Assembly: GCA_005773695.1 (NCBI GenBank)
Contig: SXHM01000016.1
Location: forward strand, 1 to 5,891
DNA: 5,891 nt
Source of the DNA: Bacteroidota bacterium
Lineage (GTDB): Bacteria; Bacteroidota; Bacteroidia; SXHM01
Direction: 5' to 3'
The position numbers were made by a program, and so were the translations under genes. Numbering within the stretch: position 1 is the first letter of the stretch; the number at the start of each line of letters is the position of its first letter. The notes under the pieces are model-generated. The model searched no databases and had not been told where the DNA came from. It saw nothing but the letters and a program-made list of their open reading frames with translations. Positions 1-5,891 of the stretch are shown piece after piece.

Positions 1-423
1 ATGCTTACCGAAAAGATTGGTCTTTACATCAATCCCGGCAACCATTGCAGAGCTGCCGAATTTTTCTGCGCCCTCACGTAATAAATTAATATTGCTGAAA
101 TTAGAAGCATTAAGATAAATTTTTTCTACCCCTGCTTTCAGGATGGCTTTTATTTCTTCAACGGTTGTGATCCCGCCACCGTAGCATAAAGGCATAAAGC
201 ATTCAGAAGCCAATTCAGTGATGTAAGCAATGTTAGGCTTGCGTTTTTGTGCGCTTGCGGTGATGTCAAGATAAATAAGTTCGTCAACTTCTTTTTCGTT
301 GAAGATTTTAACAGCATTAAACGGGTCGCCAATGTAAACAGGGTCTTTAAATTTCCTTGTCTTGACAAGGCTTCCCTCGCTGTCGCTTATTAAAACAGGT
401 ATTACTCGAATGTTTTTTCGCAT
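1..423 (-). CDS. HisF2/WbuZ-type (AglZ/HisF2 family) acetamidino-sugar modification protein, 3' end outside window
   Basis: The first 141 residues of a HisF-like (beta/alpha)8-barrel protein are present; the rest, probably about 110 residues, lies off the left edge. Family features are clear: an RVIPVL strand at residues 6-11, VYIGDP at 29-34, DELIYLDITAS at 47-57, the phosphate-binding CYGGGIT loop at 80-86, and AGIDVK at 129-134. Asp132 matches the second catalytic aspartate of canonical HisF. The first catalytic aspartate (CLD in the first strand of true HisF) is replaced by Ile12. The N-terminal RVIPVL...LVKT pattern and the ASECFMPLCYGGG segment are typical of HisF2/WbuZ/AglZ proteins. 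These work with a HisH-type glutaminase and a separate sugar amidotransferase to convert N-acetyl to acetamidino groups on surface-glycan sugars. The ATG shares its A with the HisH stop codon (TGATG), implying translational coupling and a 1:1 complex. The ammonia-donor role is inferred; ordinary histidine synthesis is less likely. Confidence 0.85.
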   Translation of the reverse strand, partial: MRKNIRVIPVLISDSEGSLVKTRKFKDPVYIGDPFNAVKIFNEKEVDELIYLDITASAQKRKPNIAYITELASECFMPLCYGGGITTVEEIKAILKAGVEKIYLNASNFSNINLLREGAEKFGSSAMVAGIDVKTNLFGKH

Positions 424-1037
424 CAGTTTTCCAAGAAATTTTTGTAAACCAACATTCCGTATTTGTGACTTTTTTCAGGGTGAAATTGCAGCCCCGTTAT
501 GTTTTCTTTTGAAAAACCTGAGGCAAATTCGTACCCGTAATCTGTTGTTGTGAGTGCATTAGCCTCATTTTCTAATTGAAAGTGGTAGGAGTGCACAAAG
601 TAAAACTTTGGATCTTCATACATTTTATTGAAAACAGAATTTTGCTTTTTTATCTCCACCTGATTCCAACCCATATGTGGTATGCGTTGATTAATTCCCT
701 TTTCGGGAAAACGGAATTTTATAACCTTTCCTTTTATCCAGTTTAGTCCCGGTAATTTTCCTTCTTCACTTGTTTCAAGCATGAGTTGTGCGCCCAGACA
801 AATTCCAAGGATTGGTGTTTTGTCCATTATAACTTTCTTAGTCAGTACTTCAGAAATGCCAAGTCTGTTAAGGTTTTCCATGCCGTTATCAAATGAGCCA
901 ACACCGGGAAGGACTAGTTTCTCAGCTTTTTCAATCAGTGATAAATCGGATGTAACCGTGCAGGTATGCCCCACCTTTTTAATGATGTTGGCAACCGAGC
1001 CAAGGTTTCCCATTCCATAATCTATAACGACTATCAT
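423..1037 (-). CDS. hisH: HisH-type glutamine amidotransferase subunit (WbuY/HisH2-like partner of the HisF2 protein)
   Basis: A complete 204-residue class I glutamine amidotransferase, the usual length for HisH. It hydrolyses glutamine to glutamate and passes ammonia to its HisF-type partner in the cytoplasm. The nucleophile is Cys80 in GICLGAQLM. The remaining triad residues are His186 and Glu188 in QFHPEKSH. The oxyanion-strand motif PGVGSFD is at residues 44-50, PHMGWN at 120-125 and the HisH-typical YFVHSYHF at 146-153. The start is set by the N-terminal MIVVIDYGMGNLGS strand; the leader has no Shine-Dalgarno sequence. The gene overlaps the HisF2 gene by one base, so the two proteins form one functional unit. 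The sequence alone does not separate a histidine-pathway HisH from the polysaccharide-type paralogue. The assignment to acetamidino-sugar synthesis rests on the active-site change in the neighbouring HisF-like protein. By hand count the gene is about 38% G+C, against about 44% for malate dehydrogenase. Confidence 0.9.
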   Translation of the reverse strand: MIVVIDYGMGNLGSVANIIKKVGHTCTVTSDLSLIEKAEKLVLPGVGSFDNGMENLNRLGISEVLTKKVIMDKTPILGICLGAQLMLETSEEGKLPGLNWIKGKVIKFRFPEKGINQRIPHMGWNQVEIKKQNSVFNKMYEDPKFYFVHSYHFQLENEANALTTTDYGYEFASGFSKENITGLQFHPEKSHKYGMLVYKNFLEN

Positions 1038-1045
1038 AGAAAGGT

Positions 1046-1066
1046 GATGTGAGATATGAGATGTGA
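1046..1066. repeat. Three tandem copies of a 7-base unit, GATRTGA
   Basis: The units gatgtga, gatatga and gatgtga follow one another without a gap on the plus strand, so the repeat reads TCAYATC on the transcribed strand. It fills most of the 47-base spacer between the protease stop codon and the HisH start. The purpose is unknown. It could be slippage-prone filler or a protein-binding site in the HisH leader, where it ends 9 bases before the start codon. The pattern itself is certain; its significance is not. Confidence 0.6.
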
Positions 1067-1084
1067 GAAAAACATTGGTTGAAA

Positions 1085-1510
1085 TTATGCTTTTAGTTTC
1101 AGTTGTTTCTTGCCGTAATCAATTACTGCTTTAAAATTAACAAGAATTTCACCGCCAAGCACTCCGTCAATAGTGCCAAGCCCTATTTTTTCGTAGCTTT
1201 CATTTACGTGAGTCAGGTCAAGCAAAATGGCTTCAAAGTTTTCGATTTTCAACTTGCCGAGTTCAAATTTTTTAAGCAGCGTATTGTGGCTTTGCATGCT
1301 GTTGGTGCCAAGCCCGGTGCTGAGTTGTTGGTTTTTATTAAACTTCTTCTTTCCGGTTAATTTTGAAATCCGGTTGATGTCAAACACTGTCCTTGATGCT
1401 CCCGTATCTACCAGTAGTTTTGCTTTCTTACCGTTTATTTTCACGGCAATCAGAAGATGTGTTCCATATCCTTCAATAGTTAACAGTTTCAAAGGAATTA
1501 TTACGAGCAT
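1085..1510 (-). CDS. Retropepsin-like (clan AA) aspartic protease, single domain
   Basis: A complete 141-residue protein resembling the small bacterial retropepsin-like aspartic proteases (gag-asp_protease / Asp_protease_2 type folds). The active-site motif is LLVDTGAS at residues 32-39, with Asp35 as the presumed catalytic residue. It is preceded by a short beta-strand segment containing AVKING (22-27), as is usual. The second diagnostic element, IDGVLGGEIL, is at 114-123, followed by the C-terminal AVIDYGKKQLKL strands. With one DTG motif it should act as a homodimer, as retropepsins do. There is no signal peptide, lipobox or strong transmembrane helix, so it is probably cytoplasmic. The ATG is the first possible start: an in-frame TAA lies 10 to 12 bases upstream. 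It stands 47 bases ahead of the HisH gene in the same orientation and may be co-transcribed with it. The substrate is unknown, and a functional link to the HisH/HisF2 pair is not shown. Confidence 0.78.
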   Translation of the reverse strand: MLVIIPLKLLTIEGYGTHLLIAVKINGKKAKLLVDTGASRTVFDINRISKLTGKKKFNKNQQLSTGLGTNSMQSHNTLLKKFELGKLKIENFEAILLDLTHVNESYEKIGLGTIDGVLGGEILVNFKAVIDYGKKQLKLKA

Positions 1511-1526
1511 CTTTTGGGTTTAAACT

Positions 1527-1558
1527 AAAAAGCATGGCGTGTTTCGCGCCATTCTTTT
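1527..1558 (-). terminator. Hairpin with A/T flanks, probable rho-independent terminator of malate dehydrogenase
   Basis: Arms atggcg (1534-1539) and cgccat (1547-1552) form a 6-bp stem. It can be extended inward by a G-T and a G-C pair to leave a 3-base loop. After a single mismatch it can be extended outward by AAAAG (1528-1532) pairing with CTTTT (1554-1558). On the minus strand the hairpin is followed by a CTTTTT tract, 21 bases after the malate dehydrogenase stop codon, which fits an intrinsic terminator. The T-run on the plus side means it could also work in the other direction. It ends only 16 bases before the protease start codon, so it also lies in that gene's leader. Confidence 0.7.
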
Positions 1559-1578
1559 AAAAATTTTACATAAAGAAA

Positions 1579-2517
1579 TTAAGCTGTAACTTTCATGTTA
1601 TCCAATACATCCATTACTTCTTTCACTGCTTTTGCAGATGCATCGAGCAATGCTTTTTCTTCAGCATTCAATTGCAATTCAATGATCTTTTCAATTCCAT
1701 TTTTACCCAAAACAACAGGAACTCCAAGGTAAATATCTTTCAAGCCATATTCGCCATTTAATAATGCGCATACAGGGTAAATGCGTTTCTGATCGCGTAC
1801 AATTGCTTCAACCATTTGCGCGGCTGCAGCACCGGGAGCGTACCATGCAGAAGTTCCCAGCAGATTTACGATTTCACCGCCACCAACTTTTGCACGTTGG
1901 ATAATAGCATCTAATTTATCTTTTGCAACCAGTTCAGTAACCGGAATTCCGGCAACTGTTGTATAACGTGGCAGCGGTACCATGGTATCGCCATGGCCGC
2001 CCATTAATACAGCCTGAATATCTTTTGGCGAGCAACCGATTTCAGTTGCAAGAAAAGCGCGGTAACGCGCGGTATCTAAAATTCCGGCCATACCAAATAC
2101 TTTTTTGGAGTCAACTTTTGCTGTAAGGAAAGCGCAGTAAGTCATTACATCCAATGGATTTGAAACCACCACAATTTTAGCGTTAGGCGAATATTTAATT
2201 ACGTTTTCGGTAACTGATTTTACAATTCCTGCATTGGTTGCGATCAAATCATCGCGGGTCATGCCGGGTTTACGCGGAAGACCTGAGGTGATAACCACAA
2301 CTTCTGAACCTGCTGTTTTTTCATAATCGTTGGTAACGCCAATGGTGCGGGTATCATACAGGTTGATAGGAGATGTTTGCCAGATGTCAAGCGCTTTGCC
2401 TTCGGCAAAATTCGGCTTGATGTCAACCAACACTACTTCATTTACAATGTCTTTTTGGGCTAATACATCGGCACAGGTTGCGCCCACATTGCCTGCTCCT
2501 ACTACGGTAACTTTCAT
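1579..2517 (-). CDS. mdh: NAD-dependent malate dehydrogenase (LDH-like type)
   Basis: A complete 312-residue malate dehydrogenase, the usual length for the LDH-like bacterial type. It reversibly oxidises malate to oxaloacetate with NAD in the cytoplasm (TCA cycle and its reductive branch). The Rossmann motif GAGNVG is at residues 7-12 and Asp32 (LVDI) should bind the adenine ribose, indicating NAD rather than NADP. The mobile substrate loop reads LPRKPGMTR (80-88). Arg82 at the specificity position marks malate rather than lactate dehydrogenase, and Arg88 binds the substrate. Asn120 in VSNPLDVMTY, the Asp148/Arg151 pair in LDTARYRAF, and the catalytic His175 in GGHGDTMVPL are all present. The start follows an A/T-rich leader with no Shine-Dalgarno sequence and begins right at the first beta strand, as in homologues. 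It is divergent from pyruvate carboxylase and is followed by a terminator-like hairpin, so it is probably a single-gene transcript. Confidence 0.97.
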   Translation of the reverse strand: MKVTVVGAGNVGATCADVLAQKDIVNEVVLVDIKPNFAEGKALDIWQTSPINLYDTRTIGVTNDYEKTAGSEVVVITSGLPRKPGMTRDDLIATNAGIVKSVTENVIKYSPNAKIVVVSNPLDVMTYCAFLTAKVDSKKVFGMAGILDTARYRAFLATEIGCSPKDIQAVLMGGHGDTMVPLPRYTTVAGIPVTELVAKDKLDAIIQRAKVGGGEIVNLLGTSAWYAPGAAAAQMVEAIVRDQKRIYPVCALLNGEYGLKDIYLGVPVVLGKNGIEKIIELQLNAEEKALLDASAKAVKEVMDVLDNMKVTA

Positions 2518-2627
2518 TTTATTTTTTGGGGATTAATTGTTTTTCGGGGCGCTAAATTAGAAAGTAAATTTGAATTTATGAGTGTTGGAAAAAAGATACT
2601 TTTGCCAGAAGAAATTTAAGTTTACCC
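2518..2627. promoter_or_regulatory. Divergent intergenic region between mdh and pyruvate carboxylase
   Basis: This 110-base A/T-rich spacer must carry the start signals of both flanking genes, which point away from each other. On the plus strand there are two exact TAnnTTTG matches (2565-2572 and 2597-2604). On the minus strand only near matches are visible: aaaagata at 2591-2598 reads TATCTTTT and ctaaatta at 2552-2559 reads TAATTTAG. No correctly spaced -33 TTG precedes either, so the mdh promoter cannot be fixed. No clear operator palindrome is visible. Confidence 0.6.
2597..2604 (+). promoter_or_regulatory. Candidate Bacteroidota -7 promoter box (TACTTTTG) for pyruvate carboxylase
   Basis: TACTTTTG matches the Bacteroidota primary sigma factor consensus TAnnTTTG at every fixed position and ends 23 bases before the start codon, which predicts a short leader. 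The upstream TTTG at 2569-2572 could be the -33 element, but the spacer is 24 bases, slightly longer than the usual 17-23. A second exact match, TAAATTTG at 2565-2572, is the alternative promoter. The motif is short and A/T-rich, so chance matches are possible. Confidence 0.4.
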
Positions 2628-5600
2628 ATGCAGATTAAAAAAGTTCTTGTAGCCAACCGTGGTGAGATTGCCATCCGCATATTGCGTGCGCTGGTAGAGT
2701 TAAAAATGCGCACGGTTGCAATTTACACCTACGAAGACCGTTACTCACAACACCGATTTAAATCTGATGAGGCCTACCAGATAGGAGGGAATAATGACCC
2801 TTTGAAACCCTATCTGGATATTGATGAAATAATAAACCTTGCGAAAGAAAAAAATGTGGATGCAATACATCCCGGCTACGGATTTCTTTCTGAAAATGCT
2901 GAGTTTGCCCGAAAATGCGAGGAGAATGGAATAGTTTGGATTGGTCCTCGTCCTGAGGTGATGATGAAACTGGGTGATAAAGTTTCTGCAAAAAAAGTAG
3001 CAGTTAAAGCTGAAATTCCGGTAATAGAAAGCAATAAAATTGATTTAACAGATTCTGTAATTGCACAAAGTGAAGCGAAGCGCATTGGTTTTCCGGTAAT
3101 GGTAAAAGCAGCTGCCGGTGGCGGTGGTCGGGGAATGCGAGTGGTACGTAATGCCGAGGAACTTGAAAAAGCTTTCCCTGAAGCAAAGCGAGAAGCTAAA
3201 AATGCGTTTGGTGACGACACCATTTTTATTGAAAAGTTTGTTGAGAATCCCCGGCATATAGAAATACAGATTGTTGCTGATAACGAGGGCAACACTATAC
3301 ACATGTTTGAGCGCGATTGCTCGGTGCAGCGCAGGTTTCAAAAGGTAGTGGAGGTAGCGCCATCATTCGGATTAGATCAGGGAGTAAAAACCAAACTGTA
3401 CGAATATGCTATCCGCATTGCAAAAGCGGTTAAGTATAATAACGTAGGTACTGTTGAGTTTCTGGTAGATGAAAAGAATATCATTTATTTTATTGAAGTA
3501 AACCCGCGTATTCAGGTAGAGCACACCGTTACGGAAATGGTAACAGGAATAGATATAGTTAAGTTGCAGGTGCGTATTGCAATGGGCTACAAATTATACG
3601 AAGACGAGATTGCAATTCCTGATCAGAGTGCAGTAACGCTGAATGGCTATGCTATTCAATGCCGCATAACTGCCGAAGATCCCAGCAATGATTTTAAACC
3701 CGATTACGGAACGGTTATAGCTTTCCGCACCGCATCCGGTTTCGGAATTCGTTTAGATGTGGGAAGCGTTTACCCGGGAGTTCAAATCAGTCCATATTTT
3801 GATTCACTGTTGGCAAAAGTTTGCGCCCACTCCCGAACACTTGATGGTGCGGCACGCAAAATGACTCGTTGCTTGCAGGAATTTCGTATCCGCGGTGTTC
3901 GCACCAATATTCGTTTTCTCGAAAATATTATTAATCATCCTGATTTTACGAAAGGAAAAGTTAATGTTGATTTTATAAAAAACACCCCCGAACTTTTCAA
4001 GTTTAAACGCGGACAAGACAGAGGAACCAAGTTAATGCGTTACCTAGGTGATGTGGTGGTAAACGGTCATCCAGATGTTAAATTTAAAGACACCAACAAG
4101 GTTTTTCCAATCCCCGTTGTTCCTGATTTCAAGCGTTTTGAGCCTTACAAAAAAGGAACAAAAGATATTCTTACTGATTTAGGTCCCGAGAAATTTGCCG
4201 AGTGGTTGAAGAATGAAAAAGTAATTCATTACACAGACACCACTTTCCGTGATGCCCACCAGAGTTTGCTGGCAACACGAATGCGTTCTTATGATTTGCT
4301 GCGTGTGGCTGAGAGTTATGCAAAAAATCATCCCGAGGTTTTTAGCATGGAAGTGTGGGGCGGGGCAACATTTGATGTGAGCATGCGCTTTTTGTATGCA
4401 GACCCATGGGAGCGATTGTCGCAGTTACGAAAAGCCATTCCTAACATTCTCTTGCAAATGCTTATTCGAGGTTCAAACGGAGTTGGCTATGCAGCTTATC
4501 CAGACAATCTGATTGAAAAATTTGTAGAGAAATCATGGGAAACAGGAGTGGATATTTTCCGAATTTTCGATTCGCTTAACTGGATGAAAAGCATGGCGCC
4601 TTGTATTGAGTATGTGCGCAAAAATACGGGAGGAATTGCAGAAGGTGCAATTTGTTACACAGGCGATATTCTTGACAAAAGTAAAACTAAATATACGCTT
4701 GAATATTATCTGCAACTGGCTAAAGACATTGAAAACGCAGGCGCTCACATTCTTGCTATTAAAGATATGGCGGGCTTGCTCAAGCCTTATGCTGCAACTG
4801 AATTAATCACCGCTTTAAAGGCTACAGTAAAACTTCCTATTCATTTACACACGCACGATACATCTTCGTTGCAACCGGCAACATATTTGAAAGCGATAGA
4901 AGCAGGAGTGGATGTAATTGATGTGGCATTGGGTGGTTTATCAGGTCTGACTTCGCAACCCAACTTTAATTCCATTGTGGAGATGATGAAATTTCACGAG
5001 CGCGAAAACAAAATTGACATCAAGAAACTGAACAAATTCTCAACTTATTTTGAGGATGTGCGCGAATATTATTATCCGTTCGAAAGCGGTTTAAAAGCAA
5101 GTACTGCCGAAGTGTTTATCAATGAAATCCCGGGCGGACAATACTCTAATTTAAAGCCGCAAGCCATTGCGTTAGGACTGGGCGATAAGTTTGAAGAAAT
5201 AAAAGATATGTATGCCTCTGTTAACGAATTGTTTGGCGATGTGATAAAAGTAACACCCAGTTCAAAAGTGGTGGGCGATATGGCGCAGTTCCTTGTCAGC
5301 AACGGATTTTCGGTGGAAGATGTAATGACAAAAGGCAACCAGATTTCTTTTCCTGAATCAGTGAAATCTTATTTCCGTGGCGATATAGGTCAGCCACCCG
5401 GAGGTTTTCCAAAAGAATTGCAACGCATAATCCTGAAAGATGAAAAACCTTATGATGATCGTCCGAATGAGCATCTGAAACCAGTTGATTTTGAAAATGA
5501 GTTTGAAGCCTTCCTGAAAAAGTTCGACAAAAGTTTAGATCTTACCGACTTTCTGTCCTGGAAATTCTATCCCAAAGTTTTTGATGATTATTACAAAAAG

Positions 5601-5891
5601 AAACAGGAATATGGAGATGTGTCAAAAATTCCTACAAAAAACTTTTTCTATGGATTGGATTTTCGTGAAGAATGTGAAGTGCAGATAGGAGAGGGAAAGT
5701 CAGTAATTATTCGTCTGCTTTCAGTAGGTGCGCCTGACGAGAACGGTATGCGTACCGTGTTTTTTCGCATGAACGGGCAAACACGCAACATTGAAATAGC
5801 AGACCGCTCACTTAACATTACCAAACACGAAAACTTTAAGGCCGATAAACAAAACCCAAAACATATTGGAGCACCTTTACAAGGTTTGCTG
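2628..5891 (+). CDS. pyc: Pyruvate carboxylase, single-chain multidomain form, 3' end outside window
   Basis: An uninterrupted frame of 1088 codons runs off the right edge. It is a biotin enzyme that carboxylates pyruvate to oxaloacetate using ATP and bicarbonate (anaplerosis). The biotin carboxylase domain fills roughly residues 1-450: KVLVANRGEIAIRI at 5-18, the ATP-grasp glycine loop GGGGRG at 164-169, FERDCSVQRR at 227-236, and EVNPRIQVEH at 290-299 with Glu290, Asn292, Arg294 and Glu298. The carboxyltransferase barrel starts near 530: TDTTFRDAHQS at 536-546 with metal ligand Asp542, substrate Arg614 in IRGSN, Lys712 (the carbamylated lysine) in IKDMAG, and metal ligands His741 and His743 in HLHTHD. 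PGGQYSNLKPQA follows in the C-terminal carboxyltransferase part. The tetramerisation segment begins near FFYGLDF (1006). The chain ends at IGAPLQGLL, the first strand of the biotin carrier domain. The biotinyl lysine and about 60 residues should lie just outside. The start matches the conserved N-terminus. The gene is divergent from mdh. Confidence 0.96.
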   Translation, partial: MQIKKVLVANRGEIAIRILRALVELKMRTVAIYTYEDRYSQHRFKSDEAYQIGGNNDPLKPYLDIDEIINLAKEKNVDAIHPGYGFLSENAEFARKCEENGIVWIGPRPEVMMKLGDKVSAKKVAVKAEIPVIESNKIDLTDSVIAQSEAKRIGFPVMVKAAAGGGGRGMRVVRNAEELEKAFPEAKREAKNAFGDDTIFIEKFVENPRHIEIQIVADNEGNTIHMFERDCSVQRRFQKVVEVAPSFGLDQGVKTKLYEYAIRIAKAVKYNNVGTVEFLVDEKNIIYFIEVNPRIQVEHTVTEMVTGIDIVKLQVRIAMGYKLYEDEIAIPDQSAVTLNGYAIQCRITAEDPSNDFKPDYGTVIAFRTASGFGIRLDVGSVYPGVQISPYFDSLLAKVCAHSRTLDGAARKMTRCLQEFRIRGVRTNIRFLENIINHPDFTKGKVNVDFIKNTPELFKFKRGQDRGTKLMRYLGDVVVNGHPDVKFKDTNKVFPIPVVPDFKRFEPYKKGTKDILTDLGPEKFAEWLKNEKVIHYTDTTFRDAHQSLLATRMRSYDLLRVAESYAKNHPEVFSMEVWGGATFDVSMRFLYADPWERLSQLRKAIPNILLQMLIRGSNGVGYAAYPDNLIEKFVEKSWETGVDIFRIFDSLNWMKSMAPCIEYVRKNTGGIAEGAICYTGDILDKSKTKYTLEYYLQLAKDIENAGAHILAIKDMAGLLKPYAATELITALKATVKLPIHLHTHDTSSLQPATYLKAIEAGVDVIDVALGGLSGLTSQPNFNSIVEMMKFHERENKIDIKKLNKFSTYFEDVREYYYPFESGLKASTAEVFINEIPGGQYSNLKPQAIALGLGDKFEEIKDMYASVNELFGDVIKVTPSSKVVGDMAQFLVSNGFSVEDVMTKGNQISFPESVKSYFRGDIGQPPGGFPKELQRIILKDEKPYDDRPNEHLKPVDFENEFEAFLKKFDKSLDLTDFLSWKFYPKVFDDYYKKKQEYGDVSKIPTKNFFYGLDFREECEVQIGEGKSVIIRLLSVGAPDENGMRTVFFRMNGQTRNIEIADRSLNITKHENFKADKQNPKHIGAPLQGLL

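Noticed and set aside
355..370. A perfect 7-bp inverted repeat, CCTTGTC-TT-GACAAGG, inside the HisF2 gene
   Set aside because: It encodes the conserved LVKT segment and lies wholly inside the coding region. The 2-base loop is too tight for a good hairpin and there is no T-tract, so it is most likely a by-product of the codons.
781..1020. Plus-strand open frame of 79 codons opposite HisH
   Set aside because: It overlaps the catalytic region of HisH in the opposite direction and shows no family features.
1..1510. Lower G+C on the left (about 38-40% by hand count) than in mdh (about 44%), as a sign of horizontal transfer
   Set aside because: The difference is small over short genes and one side of the locus is not visible, so it does not support a transfer claim.
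1227..1523. Plus-strand open frame of 98 codons opposite the protease gene
   Set aside because: The minus-strand frame carries the retropepsin motifs. This one is only its complement and is hydrophobic by codon reversal.
2057..2074. Short direct repeat gcgcggta within mdh
   Set aside because: It is explained by the codons for the RYRAF segment next to the active site and has no copies elsewhere that I could see.
2330..2536. Plus-strand open frame of 68 codons overlapping the start of mdh
   Set aside because: It is antisense to the strongly conserved malate dehydrogenase N-terminus and resembles no known protein, so it is a shadow frame.
2876..3341. Minus-strand open frames of 98 and 142 codons inside the pyruvate carboxylase gene
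   Set aside because: They are antisense to the conserved biotin carboxylase domain, have low-complexity composition and no recognisable motifs.

Overview
The window looks like a stretch of chromosome from a Bacteroidota (Bacteroidetes) bacterium. Three things suggest this. Two perfect matches to the Bacteroidota promoter -7 box TAnnTTTG lie upstream of the pyruvate carboxylase gene. The leaders in front of the start codons are A/T-rich and lack a Shine-Dalgarno sequence. The protein sequences, such as the pyruvate carboxylase variant and the HisF2-type protein, also fit that phylum. Placement below phylum is not possible from this window.

Left half (positions 1 to 1510, all minus strand): reading in the direction of transcription, there is a small single-domain retropepsin-like aspartic protease, then a HisH-type glutamine amidotransferase, then the N-terminal 141 residues of a HisF-like protein that runs off the left edge. 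The HisH and HisF frames overlap by one base (TGATG), so they are almost certainly co-translated. The HisF-like protein lacks the first catalytic aspartate of true histidine-pathway HisF and matches the HisF2/WbuZ/AglZ type. The pair is therefore more likely to supply ammonia for acetamidino-sugar formation in surface polysaccharide synthesis than to make histidine.

Right half (positions 1579 to 5891): malate dehydrogenase (minus strand) and a large single-chain pyruvate carboxylase (plus strand, cut by the right edge just inside its biotin carrier domain) are divergently arranged around a 110-base intergenic region. They act on a common metabolite: pyruvate carboxylase makes oxaloacetate from pyruvate, and malate dehydrogenase interconverts oxaloacetate and malate. 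A hairpin with A/T-tract flanks lies downstream of malate dehydrogenase and directly in front of the protease gene. It probably terminates the malate dehydrogenase transcript and may separate the two halves.

There is no gene-free stretch longer than 110 bases. I see no tRNA, rRNA, CRISPR array, insertion sequence or attachment site, and no convincing novel multi-gene system. The most unusual points are the HisF2 active-site change, the retropepsin-like gene next to the HisH/HisF2 pair, and the terminator-like hairpin in that gene's leader.
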